A DNA stretch of 64,000 bases from Hyperoplus lanceolatus (Eukaryota > Chordata > Actinopteri > Uranoscopiformes > Ammodytidae): the NCBI GenBank assembly GCA_026929865.2, contig CM049405.1:17315001-17379000 (forward strand), written 5' to 3'. The notes under the pieces were generated by a model, which did no database searches, was not told the DNA's origin, and saw only the letters and a list, made by a program, of their open reading frames with translations. The translations under genes and the position numbers were made by a program. Of this stretch, positions 11,312 to 23,949 are shown one piece after another (position 1 is the first letter of the stretch; each line of letters starts with the position of its first letter).

Positions 11312-14013
11312 GTTTTAATTTTAACCACATGTTCCAAAAGATAGATTTAACATTTTTTCAAAGTTCCAAAGTTGTCAATCAAGCAAAGCTCTTAAAATGA
11401 GGTAGGAGAGATTATCTGTGAAGTAATGAAAAGACTCTTTGTACTTTATCTCCCTCAAAAACTTAATTCAATTGGACACCCACGGAAAATGTGTCAGCAC
11501 TATACCTTGCCGTGTTTTTCCGCTTACAACTTTCAATTTTGGCGGAAGTTGAATACATTATTCAATACATTTTAATGCATATCTTATGCCTTTTTGGGCA
11601 GGTTTGCTTGTGTGAATTTTAAGATTGATCATGGAAGATTTTCCCTTCTGTAGTAAAAGCAGTCTGCTTCAACTTTGTTGAGCATAATAAATAAAACAAA
11701 ATAACATTTAAAACATCTATACTTCTTTTCAAATTGCCCCACTTACTAACTCCGTACATTCCTTTTTCTATGACTGAATAATAATTGTGAGGTACAGCCC
11801 TACGTTATAGCAATATTTGTCTTATCCTTGTAGTGTAAAAATATGAGATCTTGTCTTTAATAGTTAACTCTAGTGCATGTACTGTATGTCTGTGTGTTTT
11901 GGTAGTGCCTGGACCCTGGGCCTAGAACGGAAGGGCTGAATGATCATTTGTGAAGTTGAGATCCATTCTGCATGACTCATGCAGATGCCACATTTCCTCT
12001 TAACCAAAGACGAGAATCTACCAGAAATATGTTTGTTCATTATGTGGCAATGAGGCTTGACAGCCCTGCATCCTCTCTGCAGTGTGGCAGAACCATTCCA
12101 ACTGGAGCCCGACAATGTTGCGCAGTGGGGGAATGACAGCAGAGGTTAAAGGATTTCTGCAGCAGCAGGGACAGAAAAGTAGGCCCGAGGTGTGGGCAAA
12201 GAGAACAGGATTTAGAACAGGCTGTGCGACCAAACCTGAAGGAACCACGATGTGCACATACTGCCACAAAGTCACCTTGTTTAAAAAAATAATAATAATA
12301 AGGTTTGAGTAAACTAGTGGCTGCAGCGTCATGCCACGGTAGCGGAATTTTAATAACCATGCTGGATAGAAAGGCCTTCAAAAATACAGTAAAGTGGCTT
12401 GCTGAGGTAAGAGTGTACAGCTGCAAGGATTGCTATAGGTGAATCACAGCGAGAAAATTGCTTTAGCACCCACAGCTGCACAAGAGCTTTCATACTGTTA
12501 TAAGCTGATAATGTGACAAGAGGCCACAAACAGAAATGTGAAACATCATTCACTCTCAGATAATGGAAAATCCAGTATACAATAGAACATCATTTCTGCC
12601 AGGATTTCTAAATCGGCATTACAAGCATTTATAGCACGAAACTTGCAGAGCTACTAAACTTTTTTTTTAAACTCCATTGAGAGCAAATTGACAAAGTGTG
12701 GCTGTATACACAGACATGGAATTTGAGGTCAAAACTGGATTATACTGTTACAGAAGTTGGGTTCTTACAAAATGTAGTTTTCTGGTGAAGATTCATTGCT
12801 GCCTCCCCATGCCTATTCAAGGGAGCCACCAAGGTGACATCCATGTTAAACCAGTACACAGGTGCTTGTGATTCTGCACTCTTCAAAAACAAATAAATAA
12901 ATGTAATTGACGTGGTAATACGAAAATTAAGAAAAAAGGATGATCTACGACTTCCAGTTGGATATTCAAGCGTTGCCTGAACAAACAGGAAAACTGAGAC
13001 GGAATGTCTCTACAATTGTGATCTCCAAACATCATTAATCTAAATATGATTTTACTTGTTGGCATTCCAAAATAAACAGGCTGCCGAAACAAATTAGTAG
13101 GACGCCCTAGGACAGTTTTCCATGAGATGGAAGTAACAATGTGGCTTGATTATTAAAATGTCATTGAAGAAACTGCCATTTGTGTGGTGAACGTTATTAA
13201 AAAGGAGCTGTCATCTGCATCGGCAAATGCAGCAGTCATTACTTAAGCCACACAAGAGATTGACAACAAAAGAACGACTGACAATATAAAAGACAGAGAG
13301 AGGATATACTGTATGAGGGGGAGAGTGAAAAGAAAAAGCCTGTCAGTCCTCACGTACGGATCAAACAATAATTAAATGTTTTATTTTTGGGAGGATTTTC
13401 CCATTTATATGTTCATCCACTTTGGCAGTCGGCATTTTTTTTGTAGCCCTTGGTGTTGAGATGTGCCAGGGCACAGGTAATTTGGGCAAACAGAAAGAAC
13501 ATGTTGGAAATAGGCTAAATGCCCCATCAGCCCCAACCCACCTCCCAAATCACCAAAGTTAATGCCTTTGCATTTATGCCTCATTAGCATTCCCAGCATG
13601 TCGCACATTATTACACTTTAAAAGCGCAATTTAAAGCATTATTGGTAGTTTGAGTAGAACCAGCAGTATGAGGCATCATTTAATAATATTAATTTCAAAG
13701 CTCAAGTTTTGTGTAGCAGTGGACATTTCTCCTTGATTTCTATATTAAACCTGGCTTCAAACTAAAGGCATGTGACACCTAAATACAGTGTATTTAGGTG
13801 GAGCGGGCTTCTCAAGGCTGTGCTTCTAATCCAACGGCATAATTTTTCTATTGGTGCTTTTAGCACATATGTTAATGCCTGGATTAAAAAAGCCTTCACA
13901 GCTGCAAATTACAAAAGTCTTTGCCTGCATTTAAAATCGATCTTTTTCGTTCGATTCTTTAGGTACAAGCTTTGTGCCAGACCCACTGTTGTATACCGAA
14001 AGGGGCAAGCTGG

Positions 14014-14595
14014 TAGCCTGGCATTTCCAGACCTGCCACTTGGCTCTGGCAAATAAAATTTGCTGTGCCTGTTGGTCTGGACACTCTCCATTGAAGCTCA
14101 TTAAATATGTCATGAAATCCTGAGCCACCAATCAAATCGTTCTATCTGATATGGGCGGGCCAGAGCCCTTTGTATGGTGCTCTGGGGCGGACGTAACCAG
14201 ATGACGACAGTGACGTGCATGCGCCGTCAAAGCTGTGATAGTAAACATCAAAGATGGCTGCGGATATGTTGTTTGAGTTTGAGACGGCTTTGGCCTCGAC
14301 ATTTTACGATTTGGAAGACCGCACTCAAATCTTTCATTAGCAAGTAAGTGGAATGCTCTGTTTTGCCGACGGACCACGGGAAAAGTTTAATTTAACAGTT
14401 AAACCACTGTTCGCTAAAGGAACGGGGCTTAATACGTCACCTTGTGCATTGCTCTGATTGGTTGTAGTACTATCCAATTGCGTGCAGTGGCATTTGAAAT
14501 GCACGAGTAGGAGCCGCCCCTTGAGTTGGAAATTACTATTGATCGTGGCCAGACCCTCTATCGTTCAAGATATCAGGGTCTGGATTTCCAGGCTA
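14014..14595. mobile_element. TAGCCTGG-type MITE with 9-bp TSD GCAAGCTGG
   Basis: Ends TAGCCTGGCATTTCCAGACC and GGTCTGGATTTCCAGGCTA are flanked by GCAAGCTGG at 14005-14013 and 14596-14604. The interior matches 2489-2972. The 582-bp element has no coding capacity. Nine-base duplications fit MuDR-like or Merlin elements better than hAT; the superfamily is not settled. Confidence 0.85.
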
Positions 14596-14604
14596 GCAAG
14601 CTGG

Positions 14605-16816
14605 TGGTTGATGAACTTCAAAAACGTATGTGATGCAGTTGATAATGATGCAAGGTGTAGTGGCAGTAAATGCGAGGTACTCGCAAGGGCAATCCTTATT
14701 TCCTTGCTTGGAACACAAAAAACAAAAAATGGTGGCGCTGTGCAATTCGCGTAGACCTGCGAACATACAATTCCAGCAACAGATCAATAGCAATGTATCA
14801 GACAAAAAGAACATTGATCCAGGGCCAACATGAAGAGAGTAGGCAATCTAGGGATTGTCAATCTGGAGGTTGCTGTAGTGAACAAAAAATGCAGTGACTT
14901 GGGCCATTGCCTCAGGATCAGTCATTTTGAGAAACTCATCTGTGAAATGTTTGGTCAAAGGATGATGCAGAGACAAGAACCTCATTGACAATGCAACCCG
15001 GATGACTTCCTTAACTTCCTCGCTGGACATTTGACATTCCAAAGACAGCCCAGCAGCATTTTACTGTGCTCCCAACTTCCTGAGTACAACTCCTGCTCCC
15101 CTGATGACCAGGTCCTCTGTGTGTGGCTGTTGACGGTGGCAACGTTCATAGTGATAATGATGTCGATAACAGTGATGGTGATGAGTATTAACAGGCTAGT
15201 TGGGTGGGTGGGGGTGGGTGGGATCTCCTGGGGCTAGATTTAAAACGACAGCGCTGTGCCAAGCCAGACACACACCACCACCACCCCTCCTTTGACATCG
15301 TGTCACACTGGGAGCAGATTATCTCTCTTTCCTATTCTGTTTTCCTCTGTCGTTGACAGCCTCCTGCCACAGTGCTTTAGAGAACCATTCACAGGTGACA
15401 GACTCTCTGATTCTGCCTCCCTTCTTCACGCTCACACTCTCCCTTTTGTCCTTTCCCCTTTACTCACCACCCTCCGTGCCCTCTCTCCATATCGGAGCAT
15501 TTAGTTATTCCTCGGTATATCTGAACACTCTCCTTCACCTGAATCCCTCCCCGCCGAATCGGGCCCTGTATTGCGCTTATTCTGCTCCCCCGTGGGGTAA
15601 TTGCTCATAGCCTGACTTCCATTTGTATGACTATAATCAAGGCCAGAATGCTTATGCCTCTAGATTTCTCCTTGCCCGTGTCACAGCTGCAGCGCCAAGA
15701 AGAGGAAGGCAGATAAGAAAAAATCACTAGTCGATCGTAATTGGAGTCCTTATTTCGTCTATGGAGGTGGAAGAGACACTGTCGACTGCAGAAAAGGATT
15801 CAACCTCTCTGCTGTGCTGCAGTGGAAACGCATAATGGCCAAAAAAAACACTACCTTGAAGCTTTGTCCCTGACCCCATCTATTAACTCCTTAAGCTGGA
15901 ACACTTAAGACAAAGATGACTTTAGCTTCATTAAAACATGAAAGAGGAGAGGGCTTGCATCGGTATCCCAAGTGAGTAATATTTCAGCCAGCTCATCAAG
16001 CCTTTAAGAGGCTGCTGGAGTTGTAGCACTGAGCACTCAAAAGCAAGGTCAGCTCATGGGCTAGCCAACGGAACGCTGGAATATGTCTGTGCTTGATTCG
16101 GATGAAAACGGGTCACACAGTGTATGTCCAGGGTTAGCCTCGGAGAAGCAGGAGGCAGTCAGATTTTGTGTGTGTGATGGACTCCGGCAAAGTGGGAAAA
16201 TTCCACTGTGGTGTTTTCTGGGAGGTGGTGTGTTGAAACACCATAATGCGGTGTGGCTAAGAGGCCCTTTTTGCCGCTCGTGTGGTACATATAGGCATGT
16301 TCAGGCGCAGATAATAACAGCATTACTCCGAGGAAGAAGGCTCATAATGATGGAGGAAGAGAAGCACACAGAATCACAGCATTTCCAAGGGCAAGAAACC
16401 GCAATCTTGATACGAGCAATGATCTGCTCAACAGCGCTGTAGATTGCAGGGACTAATTTGACCACAGAATTACATTTATGTTTTGAGGGAAAATCTCCCC
16501 ACACCACAAAGGCTAGAGAAATAAATTCCCTCCTCTGGCACTGTCTGAAGCTCTTATTGCTGTAAACATATCTGAAGTATGGGCCAAACAACAGACATGG
16601 ATGGATTTGAAGTGAACCGATCTGACCACCTGAGGTGCTGTTGATACTCAACATTATCCCGCTGTCTTTCAAGGTAAAAACGGTTAATCTCGGCCATCAG
16701 CAAGAAAACGGCTTCGTACTGTGAGCCCTAATGACGGAAGATGTGCAGTGTTTCAGTAGTAATCTTTAACATTTCAAGGCTTAAGATAATAACAGTTAAT
16801 ATGACTACCATACGTA
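14605..16816. other. pkp4: pkp4 intron, nothing recognised
   Basis: Sequence of mixed composition with a pyrimidine-rich stretch around 15260-15600. No exon, RNA gene or repeat terminus was identified. Confidence 0.45.
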
Positions 16817-17544
16817 TAGGGTTGCTGAAAATTCCCGAAATTGACCCTTTTCAATTCCCGGGAAAAAAGAGCCTCCTTCCGGGAGATCCCGGGAATTCCC
16901 GTTAAACCGGATGTGCCTTTTTAATACTTTATTTTGTACCCACGTACTCAGCCGTGTGGTTTATTGGGCACGTTATAGCCTCATATGCGCAGGGCAGACT
17001 GGATGCTAGCTCTAGAATGAACTAAGGGCATTAAAAGTTAAGTCATCTAAAGGCGTTTTGAGACGGGAGTAGACGTTCTGTCTACAGGTGCACTCGACAT
17101 GGATCGGCGGAGAAAGGAGGCTCCGCGAGGAAACGCCGTGCGGTAACCATGGAAACAACTTTTGTTTACAACCCTGTGTCGCTGCTGTTAAATATCTACT
17201 CATAATGTTAACATTTGTTTAGTTAATAAGTGGATTAGTTATTCAATTTGGTTTGGTTTAAATGTCTACTTTGTGGATTAGGTCTAGGTTTCACTTTAGT
17301 GTTTGGTGGAAGCAACGGGGCGTTTCATCTCATTAGATTCATGTCGCTACAAGAGAAAGCAGCAAAAGAAGCAGGCTGCTTTATGTTCATCATACAATTT
17401 TGACTTGAATACAGAAGAATGGTGAAAATCACCATCTCATTGAGGAGAGAAAAGTAAAACACTGTTCAGCTGTGCCAGGCGGCAGGCGCGCGTGTGTGTG
17501 AGAGAGAGAGAGGAGCACCGACGTGACAGTTTATCTGTAGTGGA

Positions 17545-17575
<31 letters not shown>

Positions 17576-17896
17576 CACTCGCATGTCTGCATTGCTGTTG
17601 TTACAGACGTAATAACAGTTTAGTGCGGCCGCTTGTCGCCACGTCTGTAGAACGGTAGTGCGTCTCTCCACTCGCATGTCATTGAAAATGTATTACCAGA
17701 CACGTCAAAAGCCTCCCTTCTGAAATGGCCATGATGGCGAGAGTATATTTCATTAGTAAAGGCCACTATTAATGAATTAAACGAATAAAATAAATTTAAA
17801 AAACGGGAGGACGGGTCCCGTGGCCAATTTCCGGTACTCCCGGACTGACTCATTTCGCGGGAATCCCGAAATCCCGGGACCCGTCCAGCAACCCTA
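16817..17896. mobile_element. hAT-type element with 8-bp TSD CATACGTA
   Basis: Ends TAGGGTTGCTG and CAGCAACCCTA, with subterminal CCCGGGA-rich sequence at both ends, are flanked by CATACGTA at 16809-16816 and 17897-17904. The 1,080-bp interior has no transposase ORF and contains a (CT)n run at 17547-17571. Confidence 0.88.
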
Positions 17897-19141
17897 CATA
17901 CGTAGCAGGTTTTTCAATCCAACAACGCGTGAGCTGTCAGGAAGGCACAAACCTCGCCATTACATCCCTCCCACTCTTTCCGTATCCTCAGCCCACTGAC
18001 GCTGTGACACAAACTTAACTAAAATTAGCATACAGAGAAGCCATTGAAGACGTGTGTGTGTACATTAAGAATTGCTTGGTAAGGGTAAAATCAAAGTGTA
18101 CGCTACAGAGCCCCTTGTTCCTGCAGCTATTCCTCTCCTGGGAGATGCATTTGGAAGCAGAGATGAGGGCAGAGTGATCAATAATATGCTCTTTAAAGCC
18201 TTGACCTCACAATCATTGCTGACTGCTCGATGGGTGCCACAGGCTCCCTTATCAGACGACCTAAGGGCTCCTGTATACTTGTTTCAAAAACGAACTTGGC
18301 TTGAATGTAGTACTGCGTCCAACAGTCAGAATACTCAATCTTGAGCCTATTTAAGATTTTATCCATATGCTACATTGCCATTGCTTAATTTGTGTATGAG
18401 AACATCTGAAGAATGTATATGCCAGAAATGCTTAATAGTAAGCTCATCTTCAACAAGATAAGCTTTTGATCTTTATTTGGGAGTTGCAAACAAAGACACT
18501 TGCCACCCTAACTTCTGATCTCTTATATCATTTACTTTAGGTGTTACTCAGAGTAAGTATTTATTGAGTCCCGATAAGCATGTAGAAAACATTTGCTTCA
18601 TACAAAGCTTTTTAAATGCTTGAAATTCTGCATTGTTTACGTCTAGGTTTGCAAGCTTCCAGAAATGTTTGTCATCATTTTCGGCTGGTGTATTATTACA
18701 CTCATTTTGTGCTTTTCCTATTGGCAATTTAATCAAACATGAATACAATTGTAAACATATTTTTCCATAGCGCTTTACTAGTGGTAAAAAAAGAACTCCA
18801 CAGGGCACCTTTAATAGCCCTCCTTTACTTTGACAACCAGGTAAGGCACAACAAAAACATGAAGGTTACTGAAACTGACTTGATGACAGTATCACCAACC
18901 TTATTTGAGTCATCTTAATTTAAAGAATGATTGGTCAGCTCCAGTCTGCCTGCCATTTAGCCTTAACAGATGTTGGAAAGTCCTTCAGAGTGCATAAGAC
19001 ATAATGTAAAGCCCTAATTTGCATATCTGCTGGTATATCCTTTGTTAATTTCAACTGATGCAAATTGGTTTGTGTTCTGCTGTTACAAATTCCAACCAGA
19101 ATTAAAGGAAAAATGTGTTTGTGGATTCTACAAACTGCATA
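17897..19141. other. pkp4: pkp4 intron, nothing recognised
   Basis: AT-rich sequence without recognisable exon or repeat ends. Confidence 0.45.
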
Positions 19142-19143
19142 TA

Positions 19144-20088
19144 GGGGAGAACGGGGTAAGTAGGCACACTTTTTACTCTAGTGAGAATTGCTCATCACCA
19201 AAACATCTGTCAATAGCCATTCCTACATTAAATTGAAGCTTAAGGTGTTGGCTAGAAATGTGTGTCTCTCTTTTTTTCCAACTTATTGTAATGAAGAAGT
19301 AATTTACCATCAAAGACACTCTGACACATTGTGACAACCAACCCCATCAAGGGGTCGGTTGTCACACACTATGGGGTTGTTTGTCACAATGTTATCTTAA
19401 TGGGAAAAATCTTAAAAAGAAGGCAAGGAGGCAGAACCAAATTTGAATGTTTAATTGCATTGTCAAGTTGACAAATAGGCCTACATAACGTTCTGTAGCC
19501 TTGGCAGCTGGTCTAGTTTGGGATGCACTGGGTTGTTTTGATTTTGTTGCCCTTTTTTCTTTTGCTTGCTAGCTGCTTTTTCCTGCTCTATTCTTTCCTT
19601 CTCTGGGGTGTCAGTGAGGATACAGCTTGACAATTTCTTTCGTTATTGGGTTCCTTTTCTGGCTGCAGCCTTGAGATAACATGTGACAACCAACCCCCCA
19701 AAAAATTTGACGACCAACCCCAACTTGAATTTCTTGCTAGCATCAAGGCCAACAACCATCTGACAACTAATTAGCTGCGAACCACAATCTAAACTATAGT
19801 TTACCCTTCACACTTTCTGAGGGTAACAAGTGTTTTGTTATAAACCCATTGTGTAAAAGCCTAAAAGAAAAATACTGAGAAGCTAAATATTTTGAATTTG
19901 ACATGAAAAACACAAAACATCCTCTCACCTGAAATGCAGCAGTCTAACTCCAAGGAAGTCTATGTATGTGACCTCTGATCCCAATTCTGGACCTTTTTTA
20001 TATCAACATTTCAGAGCTAGCGCGCTCTGGTGGCGAGATATAACGAATGTGACATCCAACCCATGTGACAAATTACCCCGTTCTCCCC
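19144..20088 (+). mobile_element. TA-flanked element, family 1, copy 2
   Basis: Starts GGGGAGAACGGGGTAA and ends with its exact complement TTACCCCGTTCTCCCC, with TA at 19142-19143 and 20089-20090. The 945-bp interior is highly similar to 3081-4016, including the hairpin GACAACCAACCCC/GGGGTCGGTTGTC and further copies of the CAACCAACCCC motif. This is the best-preserved copy for defining the ends. Confidence 0.85.
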
Positions 20089-20090
20089 TA

Positions 20091-22056
20091 CTCAAGCAAC
20101 TAAATAATTGAATAAATATGGAGATAATAGCACACATTATCAGGCCGTGTCTCATGGAAGGCAAATTATAGTGCTGTGACCGGTTGTTTACATGAAACAA
20201 TAATTTAAAAAAAGGACAGCTTGGGAAAGAAGATCCATTCCAGTTTACTTTAATTTCTCTGCAAACAAACCTGATAATGTCTCATAGTGTGATATGCAGG
20301 TTTTCTTTTTCAGCTAATAAGCAGTGTATCATAAAGACAATCAACTTTGTCATCAGTCATAGACATAGTCTTTGTGTTCTCTATAAATCAAATTGTTGCA
20401 ATTTTTTGATCATAGAAGGTCTAGAAAATAATATCTTACCGGTTAACCTCACTTGTGTCATTCATGCAGACTAGTAATTTTGATATATTTAGCAGCGTTT
20501 TACGCGTCATTATGTTGATCTGAGTAAACAACTGGGTTGCTAATTTCTGCAGAATAAAATTAGTTTGCCAGCTTTTCCAACTTCACAAAAAAAACAGATG
20601 ATAAATTAAATGTAAGTGTTTAAGTTAGGCGTTGCATTAGATTCAACAACAGCTTTGGTGCCCATTGGCATGGGTATTAAAGGTAATGAAATTAATTTCA
20701 ATGAGCAAGAAGTTTGTTATAGTAAAAAACTATGTTCATATTATTGTGATAGGGGAATTAATACATTTGGTCAGTTATCACTCTGCCCCATCTTTCATCT
20801 GACACAGGATTTATCGGCTGAGTAACATTCTCTATGATGGATGAAGCAAGAAAATGTTACATTAAGTGCAGTAACATACTGTTGTCAGGTCTGGCAAAGA
20901 GTATCTGGCACTCATGTCAGATGCCATTAAATCAATTATATTTTCAAAGTATCACCTCAAAGAAGGCCTACAGCTCAACGTTTCTAGCTTCTAAAGATAG
21001 TCAAAGAAAGCAATTTTCAAGAACAGGAAGCCCATTTCAACACCATTTTAACTCTATATTCTGTTTCCGTGGATCAAGAAGTGTTTGTATCCTATTGCAA
21101 TTTACAATAAACACGGTCCTCTCCTGGCTCAAATGAATGCATGTTTCACTAAAATGCAAAATAGCTTGTAATTGTAACACCAGTTATAACAATAACAGTA
21201 CAACTACCCAATGCATGTGCCGCAATAGGAAAGGTCTGTGTTAAAATATATATATGTAATATTAACAGAAGTTAAATACAAGACGCACAAGAGAGCCATG
21301 AATGCTGAATCCACAAAAAATTGGACTGGACGCTTAGCACATCCTCCCTCTGCTCAATTACACTTAAGATGAAGCAGATAAAAGCATTTAAAAACTAGAT
21401 AACTAGACTTAGATAATTTTCCAACCCACCCCTGTGGCTAAATTAAAGTTTAATAGGGTAATAAATTCTGAAGAGGGAAAATTTGTAAAGGTAAATCTGA
21501 ATTATAACACAGTTTTAGGCTATGTGGTCGAGTCAGGCTTGAAAAATAGTGTGTGTGGTTCTTCAAAGCAAGACGAAATGTGCAGAAAGAAAAACATTGA
21601 CATTTAAGCACTTAAATGGGGTCTGTAATAAACCATTATGGCTGTGACATCCAGATGGTGGATCAGTGCTGCTATTAAAAAGGCCCAGAGCAAAGACGGG
21701 ACTCTAATAAGCAGGAACTGCAGAACGACAGAAGCAAAGCCTCAAATGAATGCCAAGAAGACTGGGGCTTGTTAGTAGTCAGAAGGGAAGAAAGAGGGAA
21801 GACGTAAGTACAAGCAAAAGAACGCACAGGGAAAATGCAGTCGTAATATGTGGGTGAATCTGTCCTAGTTTGGGCATCTGGGCAAAGCCTGTGCAGCTGG
21901 AACTGTAAAGGCAGTGTCAGAAACAGAAGTTTGGAGTTTGGAAAGAGAGACAAAGAATAACAAATGCAGACGAGGAGTGAATATGAAAAGTGAAGGGCGG
22001 GAAATCTTCCAATGAAAAAGGACCAAAAATAAAGAAGTTATAGAGTAAACACTTAC
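20091..22056. other. pkp4: pkp4 intron, nothing recognised
   Basis: AT-rich sequence; short ORFs lack splice support or homology. The right end adjoins the possible alternative first exon at 22057. Confidence 0.45.
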
Positions 22057-22200
22057 CGAACACCCAGTCATCCTAAGCCCCAGCCTTAACTGCGACCACA
22101 GCCGAGGCGCAGCAGACTTCCATGCTCACATAGACAGCGAGATCCCTCGAAAGTCTGACTCTCAACAATCACAGGAAAACCTCGCGCAAAAGCGGGAGAA
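22057..22200 (-). other. pkp4: Possible alternative pkp4 first exon encoding MTGCS
   Basis: On the minus strand a strong donor (TTCG then GTAAGT, donor from 22056) follows a short GC-richer segment with several CpGs. The last ATG before the donor is at 22071 and reads MTGCS in phase 0, so it would splice in frame to ELQFERL at 6756, replacing the 43-residue first coding exon. A 16-codon upstream ORF (ATG at 22123, TAG at 22075-22073) ends one base before this ATG, which would favour reinitiation. The ATG has A at -3. The 5' boundary of the exon is a guess. This is inference from splice-site and frame only; I do not recall a documented p0071 isoform with this N-terminus. Confidence 0.4.
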
Positions 22201-23479
22201 AACCAAAACACACACACACACACATACACACACTAGCCTAATCTCTGACCTCCTCCATCTTTTCACTCTCACTCCCCCTATGATTAGAGCCTCTAACTCT
22301 GCTAAATACTGACAAGAACGATCATTTTACAGTCTCGACTCTTTAGCAGGAATCCCCTCCGAGGTATGTTTTTAGCCAGCCACTCTGAAAGCAAAAGCTC
22401 AGGCAGGCTACACACTCTTCCTGCTCGCCTGGATAGCTGCTCTAACCGGACGAGCCACTGAGGAAAACTCTAGGGAAGGAAGTGACATCGAAAGGTGCTG
22501 CCTCCTTCCTTCCTTCTTTTACTAGTACAATACTCCTGCAGTCATCTTAAATGGGACATGAGTGAGCGAGGCATTTGTAAATAAATACCAGAACACGCCT
22601 TTTTATTCATTTAGAAACTGTAGCTTAACTTTAGTGTCACTCAGGATAAAGAAAGGTATGTGAGATGTTGCCGAAGGGAGTTGACGCTATTTATAATTAG
22701 AAAAATGTCTTTAGCCCAGTTTTCCGTGTGCTGGATTCCCAGGAATAGGGAGTGCTGGAGCAAAGCCAGAAACAAACACAAAATGTGTATGTGTATGTGT
22801 ATGTGCGTGTTTGTGTGTAACGGGGAGAGTTAGGATGAATCACTGAGAGACAGGCATAGATGGAGTGAGTCAGAGGGCATGTCCCTCCACATGCTCACAA
22901 ACGCTGCAAGAAATTATCTTCCTGGTTGTCCATTGATGCAAGCCAGGCCCCAACTGCAGGCCATAAACAACAAATAGCTCCTAGTCAGGCTTATTCCACT
23001 TCAAATTTTCCACTACACAAGAACAACAAACACTCCCACCAAAGTTCACATAAATATTTTCATATACCCACACTCAGAGTAATAACTTGCTTGAAATGTA
23101 TGTCACAGAGGTAAATTATATGATTATAGTGATGGCAGTGTGTGTGGCACAAACGCACAAGAATAAAAATGTCCAAATACTTCGCCCAGTTGATTTCCAT
23201 TTAATACAATGTGTGAGTTAGCGGACAATTAAGCGTTGTATAAACGATGTACATAAATAGTTCATAAAAGAAAGCTCTAACAGTGCCATAATAACTGTTC
23301 TGTTAACCACACATAAAATAATTTACATCTGTATGTATAAAGTATACATATTTTTTTATTTCAAATTATTCTATTTCATGTACAGAATTCTAATTCATTA
23401 CAGTTCTTCCTATTTTTTATTTTGAGTTTACAGTATTTTATTTATTTTACATTTAATTTTATTTAGCATTCTACTTAAA
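22201..23479. other. pkp4: pkp4 intron, short simple repeats only
   Basis: Contains a short (CA)n at 22208-22231, a CTTC-rich run near 22501 and an interrupted (GT) stretch at 22785-22818. No gene was recognised. Confidence 0.45.
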
Positions 23480-23697
23480 ATGTATATGGTACAACTTATC
23501 TTACATTTTTATCTGCACTGTGTCATTGCACTACTTATGTGTTTATTTACTGTAGGTCTAAGGTTGCTTTCTTCACTTGTGTCTTTCTCTTATACATTTT
23601 CTCCATTTACTTGCATTGTTGAAAGGGAGCCTGCCAATGACTGCTGCTGTAATTGTTGTACATATGACAAAATAAACCATCTTGAATCTTGAATATG
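23480..23697 (+). mobile_element. LINE 3'-tail-like repeat
   Basis: The sequence ends in ATAAACCATCTTGAATCTTGAAT, written here only in its key part AATAAACCATCTTGAATC. A polyadenylation-like signal followed by short TTGAATC units is typical of CR1/L2-type LINE tails in fish. The 5' boundary is uncertain and there is no coding sequence. Confidence 0.4.
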
Positions 23698-23748
23698 AGA
23701 GATGTAGCCTGAATTAAGGGCACAGTACAAACGGAAGAAGCACACTAC

Positions 23749-23882
23749 CTGTTCTTTAACGGAAGCCAGGATGTTGTTGGCTGTGTTGTTAGCCTCCATG
23801 TTGCGGCCAGTTGAACTGTCGCGAATGGTCAGCAGAAGCCCCTCCTCCGTCACTGGGCTCTGCTCAGGAGCTGGCATTCCTC
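23749..23882 (-). CDS. pkp4: pkp4 coding exon 1 with start codon (residues 1-43)
   Basis: The ATG is at 23877 and the coding part is 129 nt, giving MPAPEQSPVTEEG...NNILASVKEQ. Human plakophilin-4 starts MPAPEQASLVEEG and ends this exon TTILASVKEQ, so both the start and the exon end agree. Only five 5' UTR bases (GAGGA) precede the ATG after the acceptor CAG at 23885-23883, so the promoter and the rest of the UTR lie upstream, toward higher coordinates. The donor is GTAGTG from 23748, phase 0, and it joins cleanly to 6644-6756. Residues from about 30 begin the coiled coil. A 1.1-kb transposon starts only 68 bp upstream of this acceptor, and a LINE-tail-like repeat ends about 50 bp downstream of the donor. 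Confidence 0.95.
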
Positions 23883-23949
23883 CTGCGTGGACAAACACAC
23901 ACACTATGAACCGGTCAGCTCAGGCGCTCTTCTGCAAAAAAAATTAATA

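Larger units (their letters stand above)
7854..14013. other. pkp4: pkp4 intron, mostly unique sequence
   Basis: No exon or intact repeat was recognised apart from the diverged fragment at 10205-10376 and a short palindrome at 11289-11311. Short ORFs here lack homology I can name and lack splice context. Confidence 0.5.
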
